Of a DNA stretch of 33,754 nt, positions 18,526 to 27,601 are shown piece by piece. The DNA is from Alphaproteobacteria bacterium WMHbin7 (GTDB lineage Bacteria; Pseudomonadota; Alphaproteobacteria; Rhodospirillales; WMHbin7), in assembly GCA_002753155.1 (NCBI GenBank), contig PDZW01000031.1, positions 1-33,754 on the forward strand, in the 5' to 3' direction. Numbering within the stretch: the stretch's first letter is position 1; each line of letters starts with the position of its first letter. The position numbers and the translations under genes are program-made. Under the pieces are notes generated by a model, which was given only the letters and a program-made list of their open reading frames with translations, searched no databases and was not told the DNA's origin.

Positions 18526-18541
18526 AAGAGCCTACAGGCTC
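18521..18541 (-). terminator. Short terminator hairpin at the rnd 3' end
   Basis: GAGCC (18528-18532) and GGCTC (18537-18541) pair around a four-base loop. On the minus strand the stem includes the rnd stop codon region and is followed by TTTTATG. The stem has only five pairs; it may also slow readthrough from fliP. Confidence 0.45.
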
Positions 18542-19707
18542 GTACCATTTCCATCGAGCGGCAGCATGCGCACACCCTTGCCGTCGGGGGTGCAGGTCAA
18601 GCCCAAACGCCCGTGCTTAAGCTCCAGCGCCTGACGCCCGAAAACCTCGTAGCGCCAGCCGTGCATGGCCGGAACATCGGCATTGTCGTCCGAGGCGATG
18701 GCTTCCAGGTCAGACTGGTTGGCCACCAGCTTTTGGGCCACATCCTCATTGTCGCAGGCGGTTTTCAAAAGCACGCGCAACAATTCGATCAAAGGGCCGA
18801 TGCCCTTGGGCGGCTCGCTTCTGGGGTCCATGCGCGGACATTCGGATTCGGGAAGCGCTTGCGCGGCAGCCACCGCCGCCAGCAAGGCCAGTCCCCATTT
18901 CCCTTCGGCCTGGGACCGCGACATCCCCCTGACCTGGGACAGCTCGTCCACTGTTTTCGGGGCGTGGGCTGCGATTTCGGTCAGCGACTCGTCGCGGATC
19001 ACGCGCCCCCTGGGCAGGTCGCGCTCGCGGGCCTCGCGCTCGCGCCAAGCCGCCACTTCGCGCAGGATGGCCAGAAATCTGGGATTGGTCGAGCGCGGCT
19101 TCAAGCGCGGCCAGAAAAGCTCCGGCGGAACGATATAGGTGTCCGCAGATGCCAATTGCGCCATCTCCTCGGCCACCCAAGCAGTACGTCCCGTTCTCTC
19201 CAGCCTTGCCGCCAGTTTCTCGTAGGCCACGCGCAGATGGGTCACGTCAGACAGCGCATAGGACAACTGCTTGTCGGAAAGAGGGCGGCGCGCCCAGTCG
19301 GTAAAACGCAGGCTTTTATCGATGCGCGCCCGGGCCAGCTTGGCTGCCAGGGTTTCGTAGCCCACGGATTCCCCAAAGCCGCAGACCATGGCGGCCACCT
19401 GAGTATCGAACAGAGGTGTCGGCACGGTGCCGAAAAGATGCAGGAAGATTTCCACGTCCTGACGCGCCGCATGAAACACCTTGAGCAGCTTGGGATTGGC
19501 CAATAGCTCGGCCAGAGGTGCCAGATCGATGCCTGGGGCCAGGGGGTCGATGATGGCCGCCGTCTCTGGCCCGGCCATTTGAACCAGGCATAATTGCGGC
19601 CAGAAGGTCTTTTCGCGGATGAATTCCGTATCTACCGTAACGAATCCGGAATCGACCTGATCTTCGCAGAACCGGCGCAAGTCATCTGTCGTGGTGATTA
19701 CCTGCAT
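18532..19707 (-). CDS. rnd: Ribonuclease D
   Basis: RNase D is a 3'-5' exonuclease that trims tRNA precursors. The protein has 391 residues from the ATG at 19707 (MQVITTTDDL). The DEDDy exonuclease residues are in order: FVTVDTEFIREKTFWPQL (D and E), VFHAARQDVEIFLHLFG (D), and YALSDVTHLRVAYEKL (Y and D). A C-terminal HRDC-like region follows (LTEIAAHAPKTVDELSQVRG) at about residues 215-290, then a 100-residue tail. Its ATG overlaps the corA stop by three bases, so corA-rnd form an operon. Confidence 0.96.
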   Translation of the reverse strand: MQVITTTDDLRRFCEDQVDSGFVTVDTEFIREKTFWPQLCLVQMAGPETAAIIDPLAPGIDLAPLAELLANPKLLKVFHAARQDVEIFLHLFGTVPTPLFDTQVAAMVCGFGESVGYETLAAKLARARIDKSLRFTDWARRPLSDKQLSYALSDVTHLRVAYEKLAARLERTGRTAWVAEEMAQLASADTYIVPPELFWPRLKPRSTNPRFLAILREVAAWREREARERDLPRGRVIRDESLTEIAAHAPKTVDELSQVRGMSRSQAEGKWGLALLAAVAAAQALPESECPRMDPRSEPPKGIGPLIELLRVLLKTACDNEDVAQKLVANQSDLEAIASDDNADVPAMHGWRYEVFGRQALELKHGRLGLTCTPDGKGVRMLPLDGNGTSL

Positions 19708-20684
19708 CAGAGCCAGCCACGCCTCTTGAAGTAGAGATATGGCAGTATGGCGCAAATCATCATCAGCAACAGCGCCCAGGGATAGCCCAGCACCCAGTCC
19801 AGTTCGGGCATGTGATGGAAATTCATGCCGTAGATGCTGGCGATCAAGGTCGGCGGCATCAAGACCACGGCCATGACCGAGAAGATTTTGATGGTGGCGT
19901 TCTGCTCAATATTGATCATGCCAAGCGTCGCATCTAGCAGGAAGGTCACCTTGCTGGAGGTGAAGGCGGCGTGTTCGGACAGAGAACCGATGTCGCGGGT
20001 GACCGACTTGACACGGATAAGCGTTTCCACCTCGTTCCATTCCTCGGTCGCCTGATTGAGGAAGGTGAGCATGCGGCTGATTCCCAACAGGCTGTCCCTG
20101 GCCTTGGTCGCCAAGTCTCCGCTGCGCCCGACACGCAGCAGAATGGCCTGAAGGTCGCGGTCCTGGCGCAGCTTGGCATGGCGCGCCGGCAGGGCAGGGC
20201 GAAAAATCTCGCGGGAAAGCTGCTCGAGATCGGAGCCAACGCGCTCCAGCACGTCGGCCAGACGATCAACCACAGTTTCCAGCATGCCGACCAGAACGGC
20301 ATCGGCCGATTGTGATATTCCCTTCTGGCGCAGCGCCCGCTGGGGATAGGTCAGAAAGGGCTGCGGTGTTGCGTGGCGCACCGTGACCAGACAGGCCCGG
20401 GCCAGAATGAAGGTAACGGCCGTGCTTTCAGGATGCGGCCCATCGGCATAGGTCAGAATGGGCGCCGTCAGGTAATAGGTGCCCTCTTCCTTGTACAAAC
20501 GGCTGGTCGCCTCGATCTCCTGCATTTCTTCGCGGGTCGGCACATCGATATCCAGAAGATTCTGGACGGCGGCCTCTTCCTCACGCGACGGATCGAGCAG
20601 GTCGATCCACAAAGGATGCAGGCTAAGCGCCGCGGAATCGCCACGCTCCAATCGCTCATTGGAAGGATAATAAACAGCCATCAT
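19707..20684 (-). CDS. corA: CorA-family magnesium/divalent cation channel
   Basis: The protein has about 325 residues from the ATG at 20684 (MMAVYYPSNERLE). A long cytoplasmic alpha/beta and helical domain is followed by two C-terminal membrane helices (IKIFSVMAVVLMPPTLIASI and WALLLMMICAILPYLYF). The selectivity motif YGMNF starts the loop between them (YGMNFHHMPELDWVLGYP), and the protein ends with basic residues (KRRGWL), as usual. CorA pentamers admit Mg2+ and sometimes Co2+ or Ni2+. It is co-transcribed with rnd downstream and divergent from the TRAP-like receptor gene. Confidence 0.95.
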   Translation of the reverse strand: MMAVYYPSNERLERGDSAALSLHPLWIDLLDPSREEEAAVQNLLDIDVPTREEMQEIEATSRLYKEEGTYYLTAPILTYADGPHPESTAVTFILARACLVTVRHATPQPFLTYPQRALRQKGISQSADAVLVGMLETVVDRLADVLERVGSDLEQLSREIFRPALPARHAKLRQDRDLQAILLRVGRSGDLATKARDSLLGISRMLTFLNQATEEWNEVETLIRVKSVTRDIGSLSEHAAFTSSKVTFLLDATLGMINIEQNATIKIFSVMAVVLMPPTLIASIYGMNFHHMPELDWVLGYPWALLLMMICAILPYLYFKRRGWL

Positions 20685-20874
20685 GATCGTATCGAACTTG
20701 CCCCTACCGTCCAAGTGCTTGAAACCGGGCTGATCCTATTCCCTTTCGACTTCCGGGTCCAGACCAGTATCCCAGGAAACGGGGCGACATTCGGCCATGC
20801 TCAATCCTTCCGTTCAGAAGCAAGAAGGGGTAGACTTTGCGTTCTCTTCTGCCCGCCTACAAGGGACAGCTTTC

Positions 20875-21897
20875 ATGTGGCGTCCGGCCCGTTTCGGTTT
20901 ACCGGCTTTTGTCCTGCTCGGCCTTATTCTATCGGCGCCCGTCCTGGCTCAGGCGCCGCAACCGACCTTGCGCATTTCCACCGAGAATGCCGAAGATCAT
21001 GTGCAGACCCGCGCCGTGGCCCGTTTCATCGGCCAGCTTAGGCAGCGCCTTGGCGATTCCCTTAAAGTCGAATTTTATTCCGAGGCAAGGCTGTTTCGCG
21101 ACCGCGACGTCATCAGAGCGCTTGAGCAGGGACGGGTTGAAATGGCGCTTCCCGGCATCTGGCAATTCGACCGCTTTGTTCCCGACGTTGGTCTGTATTT
21201 TCTTCCCGTCCTCTACGGTCAGGACGATCTTGCCATCAATCGCTTGCGGGACGGCGAAATCGGCGCCGAGGTCAACCGGCGCATCGAAACTGATTTGGAT
21301 GTCAAGGTTCTTGGCCGCTGGATCGACCTTGGGCCTGCCCAGATTTTTACCATGAAAAAACAAATCAAGAAGCCGGACCAGATGGCCGGGCTGATCATCC
21401 GCACCCCCGGCGGCGAGGCCAGCGCCCTGCGCCTGTCCGCGCAGGGCATGAAGCCCCTTGTCATTCCCTGGCCCGATCTGCCCGCTGCTCTGGCTGCGGG
21501 GCGGCTTGACGGCCTGGTCACGACATTCGAGACGGCGGCCAGCGCCAAGCTGTGGGAGCAAGGCATCCGCTACGCTTACGAGGACCGCGCCTATTTCGCC
21601 CAGTATGTGCCCCTGATCTCGGCCGCTTTCTGGAATCGCCTGTCCGCCCAGCACAAAAAGGCCTTGTCCGACTCATGGGAAGCCACGGTCGGTCAATCCA
21701 GGGTTTCGGCGGCCCAGGCCCAAGCCGTGGCCCGCTCGGTTCTGATCGCCAACGGCCTGCGCATCACCACCCCCAGCCTTCAGGAAGGCGAGCAGGCGCG
21801 AAGCCAGCTTATGAAGCGGCAGCCCGAGATGATCAAGTCGCTGGGCATAGACCCCAGCCTGCCCGAACGCGCTGCGACCTCGGGGGGCAAGCCGTGA
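20875..21897 (+). CDS. TRAP transporter-type periplasmic solute-binding protein (DctP family)
   Basis: The protein has 340 residues. A signal peptide (PAFVLLGLILSAPVLAQ) is followed by a DctP-type binding domain: LRISTENAEDHVQTRAVARF, VEFYSEARLFRDRDVIRALE, GRVEMALPGIWQFDRFVPD, and the family stretch MAGLIIRTPGGEASALRL with the Arg that usually binds a substrate carboxylate. DLPAALAAGRLDGLVTTFET follows. The ATG follows AGGGA. No DctQ or DctM membrane subunits are nearby. Instead its stop overlaps a histidine kinase start (GTGA), so it may act mainly as a signalling receptor for a small organic acid (inferred). Confidence 0.9.
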   Translation: MWRPARFGLPAFVLLGLILSAPVLAQAPQPTLRISTENAEDHVQTRAVARFIGQLRQRLGDSLKVEFYSEARLFRDRDVIRALEQGRVEMALPGIWQFDRFVPDVGLYFLPVLYGQDDLAINRLRDGEIGAEVNRRIETDLDVKVLGRWIDLGPAQIFTMKKQIKKPDQMAGLIIRTPGGEASALRLSAQGMKPLVIPWPDLPAALAAGRLDGLVTTFETAASAKLWEQGIRYAYEDRAYFAQYVPLISAAFWNRLSAQHKKALSDSWEATVGQSRVSAAQAQAVARSVLIANGLRITTPSLQEGEQARSQLMKRQPEMIKSLGIDPSLPERAATSGGKP

Positions 21898-24332
21898 CTT
21901 TTCTGGGCCAGAGCATCACGCGCCATTCCTTGATGCAATTTCTGCTGGTGGCCGCCATTGCAGCAAGTCTTTCGGCGGGGCTGGTCGGCCTTCTGCTGAA
22001 CGATCTGATGCGCCAAAAGGATGAAATCTTCGATGAAGCCGTGCATGGCAGCAAGTATCGCGCCAGGCTGATCAGCGACCACGCTGCACGCTCCTTCGAG
22101 GCCGTCGACCTCATTCTTTTCGGGGCCGCCAGCGATTTTGGGCATGCCGACAAATTTCCCCCTCCCCAGGCAATTCGCAACAGGCTGCATGAGCGTCTTT
22201 TGTTTCTGCCTCAGATAGTCACACTGGCGGCCTATGGCGCCGATGGCAATCTGATCGCTGATGCCAGGCGTCTTAATGCCCAGGAAGATGTCTCGGCTCA
22301 GCATTTTTTCAAACATCACCGAGACGAAGGAACGCTTTTTCTTCTGGAGGGTCCTTCCTCCCGGCGCTTTGACACGTCAGGACGCCTTTCCTTGCGTCTC
22401 TCCCGTCTGGTTTCGTCGCCCGATGGAAAGTTTCTGGGGGTCCTTCTGGCGGAAGTTGATCCCCAATTCTTCAACTCCTTCTATCGCGAGGAAGACCCCT
22501 TCGGATTCGACATGGCCGCCCTTTTCGACAGTGACGGCACCATCATGGCCTCGGAGCGTCCAGATGTTCTGCCATTGGGAACGAATATCGCAGACTTGGC
22601 GCACTTGACAGGGATCGCCTATCCCAAAACCCCCTTAAGCGGGATTCAGCAGTTAGAGACGGAAACCACCATTGCGGTGTTCCACCAGCTTTCCAATTTC
22701 TCGCTGCGGGTTGGGGTCATGGTGGATCGCAGGCAACTGCTTGATTCCTGGCAATCAAACGCTCGCGAGACCTATCTCATCATCGCGGGAATTATGACGG
22801 CGCTGATCGGCTTTCTGATCATCATCGCCACCTTGCTGCAAAGGCGAACGGCGATCGAAGAGGCCTTGCGTAATAGCGAGGCGCATTTAAGGGCGGTCTT
22901 CGATCATACCGATATAGGAATCATTCAGGCCGATACGAACGGAACTATCCGTTCGGTCAATCCGGCCTTCGCCCGCATGATGGGGGGGCGGCCCGAAGAC
23001 TTCGGCGGAAAAACCTGGAAGGAGATCACGCATCCGGATGATATCGAGACGAATTCCAGGCTTTTCGACGATCTGCTCAGCGGCAAGCGCGAACGCTACA
23101 TCATGGAAAAGCGTTACAGGCGCTTTGATAACAACATGGTCGTTTGGGCAAAAACGAATGTCTCCCTGGTTCGTCTTGAGGATAATGACTATCCTCTGAT
23201 TTTCGGCATGGTCGAAGACATTACCGACACGCGCAGAAGCAAGGACACGATCGAAGCCTTGCTAAGACGCAGCCAGTTGCTGCTGAGCGCCATCGGCGAA
23301 GGCATTCTGGGCCTGGACCCTTCCGGGCGCATCGCCTTCGTCAATCCGGCGGCGGAAAATCTACTGGGCTATTCCGCCAAGGAGATGATCGGTCGAAGAA
23401 GCCATGAGCTCGTCCACCGGCATCAATCCGACGCATCGGCGCACCAGGATGCGGATTGCCCCATGCAGGCCGTCTTGAGCGATGGCAATCCCCGCCAAGT
23501 CCAAAAGGACAGTTTCTGGCGCAAGGATGGCTCTACGCTGCCGGTCGAGTATGTGGCAACACCCATGTCCACGGAATCGGGAATCGAAGGCGCTGTCATC
23601 GCCTTCAGGGACGTTACGCGCCAGCTTGAATCCGACCAGGAAATCATGCGCTCGAACGCCGAGCTTGAGCAATTCGCCTACGCCGTCTCGCACGATCTTC
23701 AAGAGCCTCTGCGCATGGTCGCAAGCTACGTCCAACTGCTGGGTCGGCGCTACCAGGGCAAGCTTGATCACGACGCCGACGATTTCATCTCCTTTGCCGT
23801 CGATGGCGCCAAGCGTATGCAGCAGATGATCACCGATCTGCTTGATTATTCGCGTATCCAGCGCAAGGGAAATCCGATGACCAGCGTGTCCCTGGACGAG
23901 CCCCTGTTGGAAGCGCTTAAGAATCTGGAATTGTCGATCGATGAGGCCGGAGTCACCATCAACATCGAGACGAAACCACTGCCCACGCTTACCGCAGACA
24001 GCGCCCAGATCGCCCGCTTGTTCCAAAATCTGATCGGCAATGCCATCAAGTACAGGAGCAAAGACCGAGCGACCGTCATCGCCATTCGGGCCAAACGGGT
24101 GGATTCCCATTGGGAATTTGACATCGCAGATAACGGCATCGGCATCGATCCGCAATATTTCGAGCGGATTTTCCAGGTGTTTCAAAGGCTGCATGCCAGG
24201 TCCGATTATCCCGGCACCGGGGTCGGACTTGCCATCTGCCGACGCATTGTCGAGCGTCATGGCGGTCGAATCTGGGTGACATCCGATCCAGGAAAGGGAT
24301 CGACCTTCTGTTTTACGCTGCCCGCCAATTGA
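21894..24332 (+). CDS. Hybrid-sensing membrane histidine kinase (PDC-like, two PAS, HisKA, HATPase)
   Basis: The protein has 812 residues from GTG 21894; a longer in-frame reading lies inside the upstream receptor gene. Domain order: TM1 about 13-35; periplasmic Cache/PDC-like region about 36-290 (LILFGAASDFG, FLGVLLAEVDPQFF); TM2 about 294-316; PAS about 323-440 (HTDIGIIQADTNGTIRSVNP); PAS about 455-570 (GEGILGLDPSGRIAFVNPAA); HisKA with phospho-acceptor His600 in AVSHDLQEPLRMV; ATPase domain with NLIGNAIKYRSKD, DNGIGIDPQYFERIF and GTGVGLAICRRIVE. No receiver domain or response regulator is nearby. It is coupled to the DctP-type receptor, which probably presents ligand to the periplasmic domain (inferred). 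Confidence 0.92.
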   Translation: MTFLGQSITRHSLMQFLLVAAIAASLSAGLVGLLLNDLMRQKDEIFDEAVHGSKYRARLISDHAARSFEAVDLILFGAASDFGHADKFPPPQAIRNRLHERLLFLPQIVTLAAYGADGNLIADARRLNAQEDVSAQHFFKHHRDEGTLFLLEGPSSRRFDTSGRLSLRLSRLVSSPDGKFLGVLLAEVDPQFFNSFYREEDPFGFDMAALFDSDGTIMASERPDVLPLGTNIADLAHLTGIAYPKTPLSGIQQLETETTIAVFHQLSNFSLRVGVMVDRRQLLDSWQSNARETYLIIAGIMTALIGFLIIIATLLQRRTAIEEALRNSEAHLRAVFDHTDIGIIQADTNGTIRSVNPAFARMMGGRPEDFGGKTWKEITHPDDIETNSRLFDDLLSGKRERYIMEKRYRRFDNNMVVWAKTNVSLVRLEDNDYPLIFGMVEDITDTRRSKDTIEALLRRSQLLLSAIGEGILGLDPSGRIAFVNPAAENLLGYSAKEMIGRRSHELVHRHQSDASAHQDADCPMQAVLSDGNPRQVQKDSFWRKDGSTLPVEYVATPMSTESGIEGAVIAFRDVTRQLESDQEIMRSNAELEQFAYAVSHDLQEPLRMVASYVQLLGRRYQGKLDHDADDFISFAVDGAKRMQQMITDLLDYSRIQRKGNPMTSVSLDEPLLEALKNLELSIDEAGVTINIETKPLPTLTADSAQIARLFQNLIGNAIKYRSKDRATVIAIRAKRVDSHWEFDIADNGIGIDPQYFERIFQVFQRLHARSDYPGTGVGLAICRRIVERHGGRIWVTSDPGKGSTFCFTLPAN

Positions 24333-24392
24333 CGCTCTTCCCCTTTCTCTTCGCAGCCTAAATTAGTATCATTTTTATTCAAATGCTCATCG

Positions 24393-24444
24393 TTGCACAT
24401 TCCGTTATCACTGCGGTTATATTGCGCTTTTCTTTTGCAAAGCG
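24393..24444 (+). promoter_or_regulatory. Candidate promoter and dyad before the DUF3365 kinase operon
   Basis: TTGCAC (24393-24398) and TTATAT (24417-24422) are 18 bases apart in an AT-rich 190-base gap. A hairpin-forming dyad, CGCTTT (24425-24430) and AAAGCG (24439-24444), lies at the expected transcription start and could be an operator or 5' stem. The promoter would drive the kinase and the whole Dlt-like set downstream. Confidence 0.4.
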
Positions 24445-24522
24445 TAGATTGAAAGGGCATTGCTCGGGCACCTCAGGAGGGGGGCTTTCTCCCTAGGGCC
24501 CTTCAGCAAGCGAAGGCAAAAA

Positions 24523-26055
24523 ATGAATTCCCAAGTTCCCATCGATGCAAAGTCAGACAAGCGGCGCAAGCTCAGGCTGCTCTTTCTCCTGACCCTCGGG
24601 GTCTGGAGCTTTCTTGCCGCCTTTTCCGCCTGGAGCGGCTATTCCCAGCTTGAAGAGCATCTCTATACCGTAGCCCGGGAGCGCGGCCAAAGCCTGTTCG
24701 ACCTGATGGAAATTACCCGAGAATGGAATGCCCGCCATGGCGGCGTCTATGCCCCCGTTTCAAAGACAAATCCGCCCAACGAGTTTCTGAAAGTGCCCAG
24801 GCGCGATCTGGCGACCGGCAGCATGAAGCTGACCATGGTCAATCCCGCCTATATGACTCGCCAGATTTCAGAAGTCGCCAAGGAAAGGGGCGGGCTTTCC
24901 TTTCACATCACAAGCCTCAATCCCATCCGTCCGGCCAACGCCCCCGACCCCTGGGAAGCAAAGGCGCTTCAGGCCTTTGAAACGGGGACACCCGCCCTTC
25001 TCGAAATCGACCGCACAGGCCCCGCCCCCATGTTTCGCTTCATGGCACCGTTGCGCGTTGGCGAGCCCTGCATGCTTTGCCACGCCAAGCAGGGATACAA
25101 GGTTGGCGACATCAGGGGCGGCATCGGCGTCATCATGCCCGCAGCTTCCACTCTGGCCTCCTTTAGCGATCAAGTTTCCCGCATGCTGCTTGTCCACGCG
25201 GTGGCATATATAGCCGTCAGCGGCTTGCTCGCACTTCTCTTCTTCAAGACGCAGGCCCATATCCAGGCCTTAAGCGACGCCAAGCATGCCCAGGAGGCGT
25301 TGGTCCAAAAGCGAACCCAGGAACTGACCGCAGCCAACGCAGCACTTGGCCGCTCGAATGCCGAACTCGAGCAATTCGCCTATGCCGTCTCCCACGACCT
25401 GCAAGAGCCGCTACGCATGGTTGCCAGCTATGTGCAGCTTCTGGGACGGCGCTATCAGGGCAAGCTAGATGCCGACGCCGATGCCTTCATCGGCTTTGCC
25501 GCCGATGGGGCCAAGCGCATGCAGCGCATGATCACCGATCTTCTGGACTATTCACGTGTGCAGTCGAAATCCGATCCCTTCCAACCCGTCGCCTTGAGCG
25601 AAGCGCTCGATCTGGCGCTGGGCAATCTGGATTTGATCATTCAGGAAACCGAGGCAAAGCTTTCTCTTCCCGTCGGCGGCATGCCGACAATCCTGGGCGA
25701 CAAAAGCCAATTAGGCCGCCTGTTCCAGAATCTGATCGGCAACGCCATCAAATACCGCGACACCGGACGCCCCCCTGAAATAACCATCGCTGTCACTTGG
25801 AAAAAACCGTTCTGGGCCTTGTCCATCCAGGACAACGGCATTGGAATCGAGCCCCAGCATTTCGAGCGCATCTTTCGCGTCTTCCAGCGGCTGCATGGGC
25901 GAGACAAGTATGAAGGAAGCGGCATCGGATTGGCTATTTGCAAAAAGATCGTCGAGCGCCATGGAGGGCGCATCTGGGTTGAGTCACAGCCCGGTCAGGG
26001 AGCTTGTTTCTGCTTTACCCTGCCCGCCATTCCCGAGGCGGAAAGGAGCGACTAG
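24523..26055 (+). CDS. Histidine kinase with DUF3365 (Tll0287-like) haem-binding sensor
   Basis: The protein has 510 residues from the ATG at 24523; a TTG at 24460 is an alternative. TM1 is about 17-38. The DUF3365 sensor spans about 45-220, with GGVYAPVSKTNPPNEFLK, MVNPAYMTRQISEVAKE, FRFMAPLRVGEPCMLCH and GGIGVIMPA. Cys183, Cys186 and His187 form a c-type haem CxxCH motif, so redox, O2 or NO sensing is likely (family knowledge). After TM2 (about 225-243) come a coiled linker, HisKA with His291 and a HATPase domain (DNGIGIEPQHF, GSGIGLAICKK). The DHp helix is nearly identical to that of the upstream kinase. The stop is five bases before the PIG-L gene. Confidence 0.92.
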   Translation: MNSQVPIDAKSDKRRKLRLLFLLTLGVWSFLAAFSAWSGYSQLEEHLYTVARERGQSLFDLMEITREWNARHGGVYAPVSKTNPPNEFLKVPRRDLATGSMKLTMVNPAYMTRQISEVAKERGGLSFHITSLNPIRPANAPDPWEAKALQAFETGTPALLEIDRTGPAPMFRFMAPLRVGEPCMLCHAKQGYKVGDIRGGIGVIMPAASTLASFSDQVSRMLLVHAVAYIAVSGLLALLFFKTQAHIQALSDAKHAQEALVQKRTQELTAANAALGRSNAELEQFAYAVSHDLQEPLRMVASYVQLLGRRYQGKLDADADAFIGFAADGAKRMQRMITDLLDYSRVQSKSDPFQPVALSEALDLALGNLDLIIQETEAKLSLPVGGMPTILGDKSQLGRLFQNLIGNAIKYRDTGRPPEITIAVTWKKPFWALSIQDNGIGIEPQHFERIFRVFQRLHGRDKYEGSGIGLAICKKIVERHGGRIWVESQPGQGACFCFTLPAIPEAERSD

Positions 26056-26060
26056 ACGCC

Positions 26061-26807
26061 ATGGATGAAAGCATCTTCAAAACATCCGAATTCGTGGTGG
26101 CGGCACCACATCCCGACGATGCCGCCTTTGCCTGCGGCGGCTTGCTGGCCGAAGCCATCCGGCGTGGCATCCCTGTCGCCATCCATACCCTGTTCACCGT
26201 CACCACCTTCGCCGATGGCAAGACCTATGATGATCCCGCCCTGCCGACCGCCAAGCGGCGCAAGGAGGAAGAGGCCTATGCTGCTCTGCTGGGTCAGGGC
26301 TGCAAGCTGGTCTATCACGATTTCGAAGAAGCGCTGGTGCGAAAGCAGGGCTCGTTCGAGGCCATCTATGATCCCAACGCTTTCGGGCCAATCGACCAAG
26401 CGGCAGCCGACGACATCGCCCATATCCTCAAGGCGGCAACAGGGGAAGGCAAGACCCTGCTCTTGCCCATGGGTCTCGGCCATCATCTGGATCACAGCCT
26501 GGTACGCGATGCAGGTCTTGGCATCACCCCCCTGCCCGCCCGGCTGTATCTGTATGAGGACCTGCCCTATGCGCAAGATTACACGCCCGATGACATCGGC
26601 ATCATTGCCCAGGGCTTTGCCGCCGCCCATGCGAGAACGGCCAGCGCCAACTTGATCAGCTACCCGGATTTCGAGGCCATAAAGCGCAAGGGCATGGCCT
26701 GCTACCCCTCGCAGGATGGCGATGGCAGTGTGAGCGCCCAAACGCTCGATTGCGGGCGGCGCCTGGTTGCCGACGGTGTTGCCGAACGCTATTGGCAGCT
26801 TGGCTGA
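26061..26807 (+). CDS. PIG-L/LmbE family deacetylase
   Basis: The protein has 248 residues. The zinc-binding signature is PHPDDAAFACGGLLAEA (His17, Asp19, Asp20), with a later HHLDHSLVRDAGL histidine cluster that completes the metal site. PIG-L enzymes remove N-acetyl groups from sugars such as GlcNAc-inositol, N-acetylglucosamine lipids or bacillithiol precursors; some act on other amides. The substrate here is unknown. It follows the DUF3365 kinase by five bases and heads the Dlt-like set, so it may prepare an amino sugar on the polymer or lipid that the set decorates (inferred). AGGAG lies 12 bases before the ATG, a little far. Confidence 0.87.
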   Translation: MDESIFKTSEFVVAAPHPDDAAFACGGLLAEAIRRGIPVAIHTLFTVTTFADGKTYDDPALPTAKRRKEEEAYAALLGQGCKLVYHDFEEALVRKQGSFEAIYDPNAFGPIDQAAADDIAHILKAATGEGKTLLLPMGLGHHLDHSLVRDAGLGITPLPARLYLYEDLPYAQDYTPDDIGIIAQGFAAAHARTASANLISYPDFEAIKRKGMACYPSQDGDGSVSAQTLDCGRRLVADGVAERYWQLG

Positions 26808-26848
26808 ACTCGGTCTAAATTGCCCGCACTTGTGGATCATAGGATGAC

Positions 26849-27601
26849 ATGACAATGAGTGCCGTCGACTGGGCGACCATACACAGCCGCCCCCTGGTCT
26901 CCGTTCCCGGCTGCTGGCGAGTCTGCAACGGCTTTTGCTGCGCCAACAATCATCCCGACATGCGCTTTCGCCTGATTCCCGGCGGCGGCAAGGGGACCAC
27001 CGTCATCTATCTTGAAGACGAGTACCAGTGGCTGAAAGCCAACGGCCATGTCATCTGCGGCGAGGAAAAGGGCGGGGAAATCCAGCTTCTCTCCTTCGAT
27101 TTCGGGGGACCTCGGCCCATTCAGTTCCGCACAGCACCCTGTGCCCTCATGGGACAGTGCAATGACATCTGCACGAAGCCTCTTCTGTGCCGCACCTATC
27201 CCTTTCTGCCCGTCTTCGGCTGCGACGGAGAGATCGAGGAACTGCTGCCCGCCTCGATCCTGGATGCCACCCTGACCCTCAAGGAGGGGCGCGATCCCTG
27301 CCCGCTGGCCAAGGATCAGGCTTTGTTCCTTAAGGCCCTGGAGAGCGAACCGGAGCTTTCTCGCGCCTTGCGTCATCCTTATCTGATTCTGGTCAGTCAG
27401 GCGGTCAAGGCCTTCATGACCTCGTATCAGAGCAGACTCAAAGCCTGGGATGGTTTCAACAGCCTCTCTGGAACCGCCTTCTGGCAGGGCTGGGAGATGC
27501 AATATCTGGGACGCAGGCTGGTTGATCGCGAAGCAGTGGCGGCCCATCTGCGCCACATCCACGCCGATCTCTCCAAGCGATTCGGAGACGTTCTGGCATG
27601 A
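26849..27601 (+). CDS. YkgJ-family cysteine-cluster protein
   Basis: The protein has 250 residues. Cysteine groups match the putative zinc- or iron-chelating YkgJ domain: CWRVCNGFCC at residues about 22-31, then APCALMGQCNDIC followed by KPLLCRTYPFLPVFG, which is the family's R/KPxxCRxYPF signature. The C-terminal 100 residues are helical. The biochemical role of YkgJ proteins is unknown; the cysteine set suggests an Fe-S or zinc centre. Its stop overlaps the DltD-like start as ATGA, so it belongs to the same operon. ATG 26849 is used here; ATG 26855 has better spacing from AGGA (26841-26844). Confidence 0.8.
   Translation: MTMSAVDWATIHSRPLVSVPGCWRVCNGFCCANNHPDMRFRLIPGGGKGTTVIYLEDEYQWLKANGHVICGEEKGGEIQLLSFDFGGPRPIQFRTAPCALMGQCNDICTKPLLCRTYPFLPVFGCDGEIEELLPASILDATLTLKEGRDPCPLAKDQALFLKALESEPELSRALRHPYLILVSQAVKAFMTSYQSRLKAWDGFNSLSGTAFWQGWEMQYLGRRLVDREAVAAHLRHIHADLSKRFGDVLA

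Noticed and set aside
21552-21893. N-terminal extension of the first histidine kinase
   Set aside because: This stretch lies inside the DctP-type receptor in another frame and looks like random Arg/Pro-rich translation; GTG 21894 with its stop-start overlap is the natural start.
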